Of a DNA stretch of 64,000 bases, positions 1 through 9,192 are shown piece after piece. The stretch's first letter is position 1; every line of letters begins with the position of its first letter. The DNA comes from Pseudonocardia sp. EC080619-01 (GTDB lineage: Bacteria > Actinomycetota > Actinomycetes > Mycobacteriales > Pseudonocardiaceae): assembly GCF_001420995.1 (NCBI RefSeq), contig NZ_CP012184.1, forward strand, positions 3,704,501 to 3,768,500. Direction: 5' to 3'. The notes beneath the pieces are model-generated. The model saw only the letters and a program-made list of their open reading frames with translations. It was not told the origin of the DNA and did no database searches. A program made the position numbers and the translations under genes.

Positions 1-909
1 CACCGCCCTGTTCAGCGCGGCCCGGATCGCCGGGTCCGCCGTCACCGGGTTCGCGAACGGCAGCGCGATCGTGCGGTAGTCGGCCGACGAGTGCTCCCGC
101 AGCGCCATGCCGCTCTGCGCGGCGACCGCCTTCGCCAGGGCCGGGGGCAGGACGGTGCCGTCGAACTCGCCCGCGCCGACCCGCTGGGCGCGCGTGTTGT
201 CGTCGGTCGCGAAGACGACGGTCACCCGCTTCACCGCGGGCGCACCGCCCCAGTAGCCCTCGTGGGCCTGCAGCACCATCGCGTCGCCGCGGCGCCACTC
301 GACGAGCGAGTAGGGGCCGGTGCCGACCGGCCGGGTGTTCACCGGGAGGTCGGCGACGGGCCCGCCGTCCTGCAGCACCTCGGAGGGGAGGATCCCCGAG
401 GTGAGGCGGGCGGGGAACGCCCCGTAGGCGTAGGACAGGTCGAACCGGACGGCGTCCGTGCCGACGGGTTCGACCCGCTCGAGCATCGGGACGGCGGAGC
501 CGATCGTCGCCGCCCGGTCCGGCGCCAGGATCGCCCGGTAGGTCGCGACGACGTCCTCTGGTCCGAAGGTGGAGCCGTCGTGGAACGTGACGCCCTGACG
601 CAGCGGGACGGTCCAGGACCGCCGGTCGGGCGACGGGGTCGCCTCGCCGGCGGCCAGCGCCGGCTGCAGGGCCCGGTCCGCGTCGTGGGCGTAGAGCCCG
701 TCGTAGAACTTGCTCGCGCCCTCCGCGCCGTACCCGAGCAGCGGGTTGAGGTCGTCGGGCTCGTAGCCGTCGGCGAGGGTCATCGTGGTGGGGTCCCCGG
801 TGGGAGCGGACTCCCCGGGCGCGGGCGTGGGGGCCGAGCATCCGGCGACGACCAGGGCGGCCAGCAACGGGACGGCGATGTTCCGCAGGGCGATCACGCA
901 GCGGCACAT
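1..909 (-). CDS. ABC transporter substrate-binding lipoprotein, family 5 (oligopeptide/nickel type), C-terminus outside window
   Basis: About 303 residues are visible; the gene runs off the left edge. The translation opens with an arginine, a hydrophobic stretch and a lipobox (VVAGC, then SAPTPAPG), so it is predicted to be an outer-leaflet lipoprotein. Mature sequence follows the family 5 pattern: a 'DDLNPLL' segment near the start, 'WTVPLRQGVTFHDG' and 'VGTGPYSLVEW'. Such proteins feed peptides or similar solutes to an ABC permease, whose genes would lie left of the window. ATG at 909 was chosen; an in-frame GTG at 897 is equally possible and neither has a clear ribosome binding site. It is divergent from eccB. 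The substrate cannot be read from the sequence. Confidence 0.85.
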   Translation of the reverse strand, partial: MCRCVIALRNIAVPLLAALVVAGCSAPTPAPGESAPTGDPTTMTLADGYEPDDLNPLLGYGAEGASKFYDGLYAHDADRALQPALAAGEATPSPDRRSWTVPLRQGVTFHDGSTFGPEDVVATYRAILAPDRAATIGSAVPMLERVEPVGTDAVRFDLSYAYGAFPARLTSGILPSEVLQDGGPVADLPVNTRPVGTGPYSLVEWRRGDAMVLQAHEGYWGGAPAVKRVTVVFATDDNTRAQRVGAGEFDGTVLPPALAKAVAAQSGMALREHSSADYRTIALPFANPVTADPAIRAALNRAV

Positions 910-1022
910 TATGTGCAACAACCGAGAGCTGGCAACGAAACCGGCCGATCGGACAGGTGAGGTACTTCTACGCAGCGTGTGCCGATCCGGCGCGGCCGGG
1001 TGGGTCGCTGCCTACCGTCCGG

Positions 1023-2432
1023 GTGGTGCCAGCCGAGCCCGGCCCGGTCCGTGTCCAGCGCGCGCCGGCCACCCGCGACCAGGTCGACGCCTACCGGTTC
1101 GGTGTGCGCCGGACCGAGGCGGCGCTCGTCCGGGCCGATCCGGTCCCCCTGCACGAGCAGATCCGCTCGCAACGGCGGGCGGTGGTTGCGGGGGCGCTGC
1201 TCGGGCTCCTGGCGCTCGGGGTCGCTGCGCTGCTGCCCGGCGGGGCGACGGACTGGCAGCAGCGGGCGCTGGTGCGCGGGGAGCGCAGCGGGGTGCTCTA
1301 CGCCGTCGCCGCCGGCCCGCCGCGGCTCGTCCCGGTCGCCGATCCCGTCGCCGGCCGGCTCGTCCTCGCCGCGCTCGGCAGGCCCGACGGCGCCGCGGTC
1401 CCGGTCGCGGTGTCCGACGCGGTGCTCGCCACGGCCCCGCGCACCCCGCCCGCCGCCGCACGCGGTGCGGTCGGCGTCGCCCTCGACGGCGCGGCCGTGC
1501 CGCCCGCGTGGGCGGTCTGCGACACCGCGCCCGCGGCCGGCCCCTGGCCGGGGGACGTCACCGTGCTCGCCGGATCGCTGGGTCCCGGCCCGGAGGGAGC
1601 GGGCCCGTCCCTGCTGCTCACCGCCGAGGGCGGTGCGACCTACCTCGTGCACGACGGCCGCAGGCACCGGCTCGACCCGTCCGACCGGGACGCCCTGTCC
1701 GGGCTCGGGCTGCTCGGGGCGCCGGTGCGCCGGGTGGCGGGCGGGCTGCTGTCGGCGATCCCCGAGGGCCCGGCGCTGCGGGTGCCCGCGCCGCGGCCGG
1801 ACGAGGTGCCCGGTCTCGGGAGGGCCGGGGACGTCGTCGTCACCCGGCCGCTGGGGGCGCCCGCCGCGTACCACCTCGTCGTCGACGGGGGTCTCGCGCC
1901 CGTCCCGGTGACCCTCGCCGACGCCGTGCTGTCGCGCAGCGGGCAGGGCCGCCCCACGACCCTGCCGCAGGGCCGGGTGGCGACCGCCCCGGTGGCGACG
2001 GTGCCCGGAGCCGGCGCGTGGCCGGCGGCCCGGCTCGCCGGCACGGGGTCCGCACCGGTGCTCTGCCGGACCTGGCGGGACGGCCGCGGCGGCGTCGTCG
2101 CCGGCGAGCGGCCGCCCGTCGCGGCCGGCTCCGTCGCGGTGACGCCGGCCGGTGCGGACGGGCCGGGACCCGCGCTGGACGGGATCGTCCTGCCGCCGTC
2201 CGGGCCCGGCCCGCTGCGCGCGAGGTCCCCCGGCGCCGCGGGGGACGCCGGCGGGACGCGCTGGCTGCTCGCCGCGTCCGGTGCGGTGTTCGGTGTCGCC
2301 GACGACCCGACGGCCGCGGCGCTCGGGATCACGGTGTCCGGGAACGCTCCCGCCGACATCGTGCGGCTGCTGCCGCGCGGCGGTGTGCTGGACGTCGCAG
2401 CGGCCCGGGGTGCCGCCGACGTCCCGGGCTGA
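1023..2432 (+). CDS. eccB: Type VII secretion protein EccB (ESX-4 type)
   Basis: EccB is a core membrane component of the type VII (ESX) secretion channel, with a short cytoplasmic N-terminus, one membrane helix and a large extracytoplasmic domain. The N-terminal 'TRDQVDAYRFGVRRTEAALV' segment is the family hallmark. It is followed by a basic stretch and one hydrophobic helix (VVAGALLGLLALGVAALL), then a long Ala/Val/Pro-rich outer domain. Length is about 469 residues from GTG 1023, normal for the family. An upstream in-frame GTG at 957 would add 22 residues without family features; no start has a good Shine-Dalgarno site. It converges on mycP, 34 bp away. The arrangement eccB / mycP-eccD / eccC matches the mycobacterial ESX-4 locus. 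Confidence 0.92.
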   Translation: MVPAEPGPVRVQRAPATRDQVDAYRFGVRRTEAALVRADPVPLHEQIRSQRRAVVAGALLGLLALGVAALLPGGATDWQQRALVRGERSGVLYAVAAGPPRLVPVADPVAGRLVLAALGRPDGAAVPVAVSDAVLATAPRTPPAAARGAVGVALDGAAVPPAWAVCDTAPAAGPWPGDVTVLAGSLGPGPEGAGPSLLLTAEGGATYLVHDGRRHRLDPSDRDALSGLGLLGAPVRRVAGGLLSAIPEGPALRVPAPRPDEVPGLGRAGDVVVTRPLGAPAAYHLVVDGGLAPVPVTLADAVLSRSGQGRPTTLPQGRVATAPVATVPGAGAWPAARLAGTGSAPVLCRTWRDGRGGVVAGERPPVAAGSVAVTPAGADGPGPALDGIVLPPSGPGPLRARSPGAAGDAGGTRWLLAASGAVFGVADDPTAAALGITVSGNAPADIVRLLPRGGVLDVAAARGAADVPG

Positions 2433-2466
2433 CGGTCCCGTCCCGGCCGGTGGGAGGCAGTCCTCG

Positions 2467-3801
2467 TCAGGAGGACAGGAATCGGCGGGCACCGCCCGTG
2501 CGCCGCCGCAGACCGGCCAGGACGGCGGCGAGCGCTCCGCCCGCGGCGGCGACGGCGCCGATCCCGGCGACCGCCGGGAGGTCCGGCGGGCGGGGCGTCG
2601 GGGCGGGCAGCGGCGCGGTCGCGCCCTGCGGCGTGCCGGGGCCGCCCGCCGTCCCGCCGGCGGTGGGACCGCCCGGACCCGGGACCAGCAGGAGCGGCTC
2701 GGCGCTCAGCGCGGCGGACGGGTCCAGCACGCCGTCGCCGACCCGGTCGTCGCGCCCCGCGCCCGGACGGCGTGCGGTCGCCCGCAGCCGGTCGGCCACC
2801 TGACCGGCGGTCAGCATCGGGAAACGTTCGCGGACCAGCGCAGCGGTACCCGCCACCAGCGGGGCCGCGTACGACGTCCCGCTGACGACGGCGCCCTCCG
2901 GGCCCGCCGGCGCCGGCAGGCCGACGCCCGGGGCGGCCACGTCGACCCAGGGGCCCGCGACGGAGAACGGGGCCGGGCGGTCGTCGCCGTCGACGGCGCC
3001 GACGGCCAGCACGGCGTCGTAGAGCGCGGGCAGCGGCCGGAGCCCCGGGTCCCCGGTGCAGGTCCCGGCCGGGTCGAGGTTCCCGGCCGCCGCGACGACC
3101 AGGACGTCGGCGCGGCGCGCCGCGGCGACGGCCGTGCGGAGCGGCGCGGCGACGTCGTCGAGCCGGTCGGCGGGGACACAGACGACCTCCGACACGTTGA
3201 TCACCGAGGCGCCGAGCGCCACGGCCCGGTCGACGGCGGCGGCCAGGGTCCGGATCTCGCCGGCGGGCCGCTCGGTCCCGTCGTCGTCGCGCACCGCGAA
3301 CCGGGCCGACGACTGTCGCAGCGACACGAGCCCCGCGCCCGGCGCCATCCCGGCGCCGATGCCGGTGCCGTCGGCGGCGCCGGCGAGCAGGAGTGCGACG
3401 TCGGTGCCGTGGCCGTCGCAGTCGTCGAGCCCGTCGCCGCCGGCGAGGTAGTCCCCGCCGCCGCGCAGCCGACCGGCCAGGCGCGGCACGGCGGCGACCC
3501 CGGTGTCGATCACCGCGACGATCTGCCCGGCCCCGGTGGCCAGCCCGTCCGGGGGCCGGGGGACAGCGCCGGGGGCGGCGTCGGGCCCGCCGGTGCCGGG
3601 TGGGGTGCACGCGCGGGTCCGGCGGAGGCCGTCGGCCGGGCCGGGTGGCGGGCCGGGCTCGCCCACCGCGGCTCGGGTGGCGCCCGCGACGGCGGGGACC
3701 GGGCCGGTCGGCGCCGCGGCGAGGTCCGCCGCCGGCACCGCGGCCAGCGCGACCGCCGCCACCCCCGCGACGACGACCCCCGCCGCGCGTGCCCGGGTCA
3801 C
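2467..3801 (-). CDS. mycP: Type VII secretion mycosin protease MycP (S8 subtilisin-like)
   Basis: A membrane-anchored subtilisin-like serine protease that accompanies ESX systems. The protein has 444 residues from GTG 3801. It has an N-terminal hydrophobic signal (about 8-30), Asp99 in 'VAVIDTG', His131 in 'DGHGTDVA', the oxyanion Asn241 in 'AAAGN' and Ser310 in 'SGTSYAAPLVAGTAAL', so the triad is intact. A Pro-rich linker leads to a C-terminal membrane helix followed by an arginine cluster. The start GTGA overlaps the eccD stop by 4 bp, so the two are probably translationally coupled. In mycobacteria MycP is needed for secretion complex stability; a role here is inferred from family and neighbours. 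Confidence 0.93.
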   Translation of the reverse strand: MTRARAAGVVVAGVAAVALAAVPAADLAAAPTGPVPAVAGATRAAVGEPGPPPGPADGLRRTRACTPPGTGGPDAAPGAVPRPPDGLATGAGQIVAVIDTGVAAVPRLAGRLRGGGDYLAGGDGLDDCDGHGTDVALLLAGAADGTGIGAGMAPGAGLVSLRQSSARFAVRDDDGTERPAGEIRTLAAAVDRAVALGASVINVSEVVCVPADRLDDVAAPLRTAVAAARRADVLVVAAAGNLDPAGTCTGDPGLRPLPALYDAVLAVGAVDGDDRPAPFSVAGPWVDVAAPGVGLPAPAGPEGAVVSGTSYAAPLVAGTAALVRERFPMLTAGQVADRLRATARRPGAGRDDRVGDGVLDPSAALSAEPLLLVPGPGGPTAGGTAGGPGTPQGATAPLPAPTPRPPDLPAVAGIGAVAAAGGALAAVLAGLRRRTGGARRFLSS

Positions 3802-5183
3802 AGCCCGCGGACCAGGCCGAACAGGCCCATGGCGGCGAGCGCGGCCGGGATCGCGGCGGCGGTGAGCACCAGCTCGGTGACGTCGAGGGCGCGCCGGGCC
3901 GGTGGCGACGGTGCCGCTCGCGCCGCGACGGCCCCCGCACCGACGGCGAGCAGTAGCCCGGCCGCCACCACGATCCGCCCCGGCGGCCCGAGCGCCGCGG
4001 CGGCCGGGACGGCGGCGACCGCGACGGCGACCACCGCCGTGCCCGCCAGGAACCGGGCCGGGACCGGCTCGACGAGCGCACGGGCCCGCAGGAGCAGGAC
4101 CGCCGCCGTGACCGTCAGCAGCAGCGACCCGGTCCAGCCGCCGAGCGCCGCCGCGGTCGCCGCCCCGCCCGCGGCCGGCAGCGCGGTCCCGGCGAGGGCG
4201 CCGGAGTGCAGCCCGCGGGCGAGCCGGGCCCGGGCGGCCGGCGCGTCGCCAGGGAGGACCTGCTCGGCGTCGGGGAGCCCGCCGGAATCGGCCGGGACCA
4301 CCGGGGCGGGTACCCCCGCGAGGCGCAGTGCGAGCCGCGGGAGGAGCGGTCCGGCGGCCAGCGCGGGCGCGGCGAGCCCGGCGGCGACCGCGGACGCCGG
4401 GACGTCGAGCGACAGGCCCACCAGCGCGGCCGCCGCGGTGGCGGTGGCAGCCAGCGCCACCGCCAGCAGCACGGGGGACACCGGGCGCCGGACCGCCTGC
4501 CCGGCCGCCGCGGCGAGGCCCGCACCCGCCGCGGCCAGCAGGACCGCGCCCGCCCCGGCGGGTGCCGGCAGTGCGAGCAGACCCGCGGCCGCCGCGGCCG
4601 GGACCGCGCACAGCGCGGCGCCGGTCGCGACCCGGTCGCCGTCGCCGTCCCCGGGGTCGCCGCCGCGGCGTGCCACGGCCAGGGCGGCGACGGCGCCGGT
4701 GGCCGCGGTCGCCGCCGCGGCCCAGCGCCACGGCCCGTCCACGGTGGACAGCACCGCGCAGGCGGCCGCGGTGCCGATGACCGCCGCGGCGGGACCCGCC
4801 CACGGGGCCGGCGCCGACCCGGCGGCGGCCTCGCGGACCGCGTCCGCGACGGTCTCGGCGGCGTCGTCGAGGACCGGGGGAGCCGGCGCGGGCCGGGCCG
4901 GGCCGAGGTGGAGCAGCTCGCCGTCGTGCACCCGGAGCTCGCCGAGGGTCGCGTCCGGCGGCAGCGGGCCCCCGCCGGGACCGGTGAACCGCCAGGCCTC
5001 CGGGACGGCCGGCCGGGCGCCCGGGAGGCCCAGCTCACGGACCATCGGGACCAGCTCGGCCACCGGGACGTCCGCGGGCAGTGCCAGGTCCGCCGACCCG
5101 CGCGGGGTGAGCACGGTGACCCGCACCCAGCGGCCCGGCGACGTTCCGGTGGGGCCGGTCGGCGTGGGCAGGACGGCGGTCAC
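3798..5183 (-). CDS. eccD: Type VII secretion integral membrane protein EccD
   Basis: EccD forms the multi-helix membrane vestibule of the ESX translocon. The N-terminal roughly 100 residues form the ubiquitin-like (YukD) domain, with the typical 'W-x-F-x-G...PL...TLGELRVHDGELLHL' pattern. The remainder is a series of about 11 Ala/Leu/Val-rich membrane helices. GTG 5183 gives 461 residues, the usual size; the open frame continues upstream to 5579 but that part overlaps the divergent eccC start and has no family features. The gene overlaps mycP by 4 bp. A 118-bp divergent region separates it from eccC, so both transcripts probably start there. Confidence 0.9.
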   Translation of the reverse strand: MTAVLPTPTGPTGTSPGRWVRVTVLTPRGSADLALPADVPVAELVPMVRELGLPGARPAVPEAWRFTGPGGGPLPPDATLGELRVHDGELLHLGPARPAPAPPVLDDAAETVADAVREAAAGSAPAPWAGPAAAVIGTAAACAVLSTVDGPWRWAAAATAATGAVAALAVARRGGDPGDGDGDRVATGAALCAVPAAAAAGLLALPAPAGAGAVLLAAAGAGLAAAAGQAVRRPVSPVLLAVALAATATAAAALVGLSLDVPASAVAAGLAAPALAAGPLLPRLALRLAGVPAPVVPADSGGLPDAEQVLPGDAPAARARLARGLHSGALAGTALPAAGGAATAAALGGWTGSLLLTVTAAVLLLRARALVEPVPARFLAGTAVVAVAVAAVPAAAALGPPGRIVVAAGLLLAVGAGAVAARAAPSPPARRALDVTELVLTAAAIPAALAAMGLFGLVRGL

Positions 5184-5301
5184 GGGCGGCTCCGGACTTC
5201 GCGGGAACGGCCCCGGTGGGCCCGGGGCGGCTGCGAGTATTCGCCGGTCCCGGCGGCCGCCGTGGGCGTTCGGGAGAACTCGGCGAGCGCGGAGGTCCGC
5301 G

Positions 5302-8300
5302 GTGGCGGGAACGGTCGGCCTGCGACGGCCACGGCGGTCGGTGCCCGAGCTGCCCGGCGGGGAGCTGGTGCTGGAGCCGCCGCCGGAGCCGGAGCGGCCC
5401 GTCCCCGGCGGCGTGGCGCAACGCCTGCTCCCGCTGGTGATGATCGCCGGGGCCCTGCTGTTCGTCGTGCTGAACCCCCGCGAGTCGGGCAGCTGGCTGT
5501 TCGGCGGGATGTTCGTGCTGTCGGCGGCCGGGATGCTCGTCTCCGGGGGCGGGCGCGGTGCCGGTGCCCGCACCGCCACGATGGACGAGGACCGCCGCGA
5601 CTACCTGCGCTACCTCGACGTCCTCGGCGCCCGGGTCCGCGGGATCGCGGCCGAGCAGCGGTGCGCACTGGAGACCGTGCACCCGGAGCCGGGCGCGTGG
5701 CCGGACGTGCTCGCCGCCGGGCGGCTCTGGGAGCGCCGCCCCGGCGACGACGACTTCGGGCGGCTCCGCGCGGGCCGCGGCACCCAGCGGCTCGCGACCC
5801 GGCTCACCGCCCCGCACACCGGACCGCTGGAGACCCTGGAACCGCTGTCCGCGCTGGCCCTGCGCCGTTTCCTGCGCCGCCACTCGACCGTGCCCGGCCT
5901 GCCGGTCGCGGTCGACGTCCGGGTCGCGGCGACCGTCTGGCTCGAACCGCTCGACGACGCCGGCCCGGCCACCCCCGCGCTCGACCTGGCCCGCGCGCTC
6001 GTCGCCCAGTTCGTGCTCTGGCACGGCCCGGACGACGCCCGGCTCGCCGTCGTCGCCCCCGGCGCCGCCGCTGCCCGCTGGGACTGGGCGAAGTGGCTCC
6101 CGCACGTCGAGCACCCCCGGCACCACGACGCCGTCGGGCCGGTCCGGATGATCACCGACGACCCGGACCGGGTGCGGCGCTGGTGGGTCGACGAGCCGTC
6201 GTCGGCGCAGCAACACCTGCTCGTGGTGCTCGACGGTGCGGCGGACACCCCCGGCGCGTGGGCCGGGCTGCCCGGGGTGACGGTGCTGCGGCTCGGCCCG
6301 GCCGGGCGGCGCAGGCCGGCCCCGTCGGTGCTGCGCCTCGCCGCGGGCACCGGCCCGGACGGGACGAGGACCCTGCGTCGTGGCGGGCCGGACGGCACGA
6401 CCGTCGGCCGCCCCGACGGCGTCACCGTCGCGGAGGCGCGGGCGCTCGCCCGGCGGCTCGCGCGCTACCGGCCCGCCGGGGCTCCCGGCACCGTCGCCGG
6501 ACCCGGGACCGACGGCCCGGTCGCCGGCCTGCCGTCGCTGCCCGGGCCGGACGTCGACGCGGCCGCGGTGGCCGCGCTGCGCCGCCGGCGCGGCCCGGCG
6601 GAGCGGCTGCGGGTGCCGATCGGCACCGACGACGCCGGCCGCCCCGTGCTGCTCGACGTGAAGGAGTCCGCGCAGGGTGGGGCCGGTCCGCACGGTCTGT
6701 GCATCGGCGCGACCGGATCGGGCAAGTCGGAGCTGTTGCGCACCCTGGTGCTGGGACTGGTCGCCGCGCACCCCGCCGACGAGCTGAACCTCGTCCTCGT
6801 CGACTTCAAGGGCGGTGCGACGTTCCTCGGGCTGGCCGGTCTCCCGCACGTCTCCGCGGTGATCACGAACCTGGCGGAGGAGCTGGCGCTGGTCGACCGG
6901 ATGGCCGACGCGCTCGCCGGGGAGATCACCCGCCGGCAGGAGCTGCTGCGGGCCGCCGGGAACCTGGCCTCGCAGGCCGAGCACACGGCCGCGCGCGAGG
7001 CCGCCGCGCGGCGCGGGGAGCCCGTGCCGGAACCGCTGCCGTCGCTGCTCGTGGTGGTCGACGAGTTCTCCGAGCTGCTGGCCCAGCGCCCCGAGATGAT
7101 CGACCTGATGGTCACGGTCGGCCGGCTGGGCCGGTCGCTGGGCATCCACCTGCTGCTGGCGTCGCAGCGGCTGGAGGAGGGACGGCTGCGCGGGCTCGAG
7201 TCGCACCTGTCGTACCGGATCGCGCTCCGCACGTTCTCCGCCGCCGAGTCGCGGGCCGTGCTCGGCGTGCCGGACGCGCACCTGCTGCCGCCGACGCCCG
7301 GTGCGGCCTACCTGTCCGCGGGTACCGACGAGCTGGTGCGGTTCCGGGCCGCCTACGTCTCGGCGCCCGGACCGGACCTCCCGGCCCGGCGGCACGGTCC
7401 GGCCGCGCGTCGCGTGCTGCCGTTCCTCGCCGGACGGGTGTCGCCGCCCGCCGCCCCGGACCGTCCGCGCCCGGCGCCACCGGTGGACCGGTTCCCGACC
7501 GTGCTGGAGCGGGTCGTGGCCGCCGTGTCGGGGCCCGGGCCGCGCGCGCACCGGGTGTGGCTGCCGCCCCTCGACGAGCCGCCGCCGCTGTCCACGGTGC
7601 TCGGCGAGCCGGCGGTCCGGTCCGGCCGCGGCCTGCAGGCGCCCGGCCCCACCGGACGGCTGGTCGCACCGATCGGGCTGGTCGACCGGCCCTACCTGCA
7701 ACGACGCGACCCCCTGGTGGTGGACCTGTCCGGGGCGGCGGGGCACCTCGCCGTCGTCGGCGGTCCGCGGTCGGGCAAGTCGACGGCGCTGCGCACGCTG
7801 GTCGTCGCGCTCGCCCTGACCCACACCCGGTACGAGCTGGGTGTACACGTCCTCGACCTCGGCGGCGGCACGCTCGGCCCGCTCGGCGGGCTGCCGCACG
7901 TCGGGACGGTCGCCGACCGCCGTCGTACGGACCTGGTGCGGCGGGTCGTGGCGGAGGTCGTCGCGACCGTCGAGCACCGGGAGCGGCTCTTCGGCACGCA
8001 CGGCATCGCCGGGGTGGAGGACTTCCGCACCCGGCGTGCGGCGGGCGAGCTCACCGACGAGTCCTGCACGGACCTGCTGCTCGTCGTCGACGGCTACCCC
8101 GCGCTGCGGTCCGCGGGCGACGACCTCGACGAGCGGCTCACCGCGCTCGCGGCGCGCGGGCTCGCGTACGGCGTGCACGTGGCGGTGTCCGCGGGGCGCT
8201 GGGCCGACTTCCGGCCGGTGCTCAAGGACCAGCTCGGCAGCCGCCTCGAGCTGCGTCTCGGTGACCCGTCGGACTCCGAGACCGACCGCCGGCGGGCCGC

Positions 8301-9192
8301 CGCGGTGCCGTCGCGGCCCGGGCACGGGCTCGCCCCCGACGGCGCGGCGGCCGTGGTCGCCGCCCCGGTGACGGTCACCGGCGCCGACCCCGCACCGCCG
8401 GTCGCGGCCGCATGGCCCGGCGCCGGTCTGCCCGCGGTGCGGCTGCTGCCCGAGCGGATCACCGTCGAGGAGCTCCCGCCCGGGCCCGGGCGCGGTCCGG
8501 CCCTCGGCGTCGACGAGGACCGGCTGAGCACCGTCGAACTCGACCCGGACGAGCCGCACCTGCTCTGCTTCGCAGATTCCGGCGGCGGCAAGACGAACCT
8601 GCTCCGGCTGATCGCCCGCGGCATCGCGGCGCGCCGGACGCCCGAGGAGGCCCGGATCGTCGTCGTCGACCACCGGCGGACGCTGCTCGGTGCGGTCCCG
8701 CCGTCGCACCTGCTGGCACACGCCGCGACCGCGGGGGCGACCGCGGAGGCCTGCGCCGACGTCGCCGGGTCGCTGGGGCGGCGGCTGCCCGGCGCCGGCG
8801 TCACCCCGGCCCAGCTGCGGGAACGCTCCTGGTGGAGCGGGCCGGACGTCTGGGTGCTGGTCGACGACTACGACCTCGTCGTCCCGGCGGCCGGCAGCTC
8901 CGGCGGGCACCCGCTGCTGCCGCTGGCCGAGTACCTGCCGCAGGCCCGCGACGTCGGGCTGCACGTCGTCGTCGCCCGGCGGACCGGGGGCGCGAGCCGC
9001 GCGCTGTTCGATCCGGTGCTGGGGCGGCTGCGCGAGCTCGGCGCGCCCGGCCTGGTCGGCGCCGGCAGCCCGGACGAGGGGGCGTTGCTGGAGAAGGTGA
9101 AGCCGGGCCCGATGCCGCCGGGGCGGGCGGTGCTGGTCGACCGCGGACACGGCGCGCGCCGGGTGCAGCTGGCCTGGACCGAGCCGGAGTGA
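5302..9192 (+). CDS. eccC: Type VII secretion FtsK/SpoIIIE ATPase EccC (fused EccCa-EccCb)
   Basis: EccC is the motor ATPase that recognises WXG100 substrates. GTG 5302 was chosen because GGAGG lies 6 nt upstream (5291-5295) and the N-terminus then has the family form (RRPRRSVPELPGGELVLEPP). Length is 1296 residues, a single-chain EccC. Two membrane helices lie near residues 40-80. Three FtsK-like ATPase modules follow: P-loop 1 GATGSGKS at 469-476 with Walker B-like LVLVDFKGG; P-loop 2 GGPRSGKS at 820-827; P-loop 3 DSGGGKT at 1092-1098, which lacks the first glycine. Degenerate second and third sites are usual in this family. The stop overlaps the next gene (GTGA). Confidence 0.95.
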   Translation: MAGTVGLRRPRRSVPELPGGELVLEPPPEPERPVPGGVAQRLLPLVMIAGALLFVVLNPRESGSWLFGGMFVLSAAGMLVSGGGRGAGARTATMDEDRRDYLRYLDVLGARVRGIAAEQRCALETVHPEPGAWPDVLAAGRLWERRPGDDDFGRLRAGRGTQRLATRLTAPHTGPLETLEPLSALALRRFLRRHSTVPGLPVAVDVRVAATVWLEPLDDAGPATPALDLARALVAQFVLWHGPDDARLAVVAPGAAAARWDWAKWLPHVEHPRHHDAVGPVRMITDDPDRVRRWWVDEPSSAQQHLLVVLDGAADTPGAWAGLPGVTVLRLGPAGRRRPAPSVLRLAAGTGPDGTRTLRRGGPDGTTVGRPDGVTVAEARALARRLARYRPAGAPGTVAGPGTDGPVAGLPSLPGPDVDAAAVAALRRRRGPAERLRVPIGTDDAGRPVLLDVKESAQGGAGPHGLCIGATGSGKSELLRTLVLGLVAAHPADELNLVLVDFKGGATFLGLAGLPHVSAVITNLAEELALVDRMADALAGEITRRQELLRAAGNLASQAEHTAAREAAARRGEPVPEPLPSLLVVVDEFSELLAQRPEMIDLMVTVGRLGRSLGIHLLLASQRLEEGRLRGLESHLSYRIALRTFSAAESRAVLGVPDAHLLPPTPGAAYLSAGTDELVRFRAAYVSAPGPDLPARRHGPAARRVLPFLAGRVSPPAAPDRPRPAPPVDRFPTVLERVVAAVSGPGPRAHRVWLPPLDEPPPLSTVLGEPAVRSGRGLQAPGPTGRLVAPIGLVDRPYLQRRDPLVVDLSGAAGHLAVVGGPRSGKSTALRTLVVALALTHTRYELGVHVLDLGGGTLGPLGGLPHVGTVADRRRTDLVRRVVAEVVATVEHRERLFGTHGIAGVEDFRTRRAAGELTDESCTDLLLVVDGYPALRSAGDDLDERLTALAARGLAYGVHVAVSAGRWADFRPVLKDQLGSRLELRLGDPSDSETDRRRAAAVPSRPGHGLAPDGAAAVVAAPVTVTGADPAPPVAAAWPGAGLPAVRLLPERITVEELPPGPGRGPALGVDEDRLSTVELDPDEPHLLCFADSGGGKTNLLRLIARGIAARRTPEEARIVVVDHRRTLLGAVPPSHLLAHAATAGATAEACADVAGSLGRRLPGAGVTPAQLRERSWWSGPDVWVLVDDYDLVVPAAGSSGGHPLLPLAEYLPQARDVGLHVVVARRTGGASRALFDPVLGRLRELGAPGLVGAGSPDEGALLEKVKPGPMPPGRAVLVDRGHGARRVQLAWTEPE

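Noticed and set aside
2152..5301. Long plus-strand open frame extending eccC far upstream
   Set aside because: It runs antisense through mycP and eccD, its translation is low-complexity, and GGAGG before GTG 5302 with the family N-terminus marks the true start.
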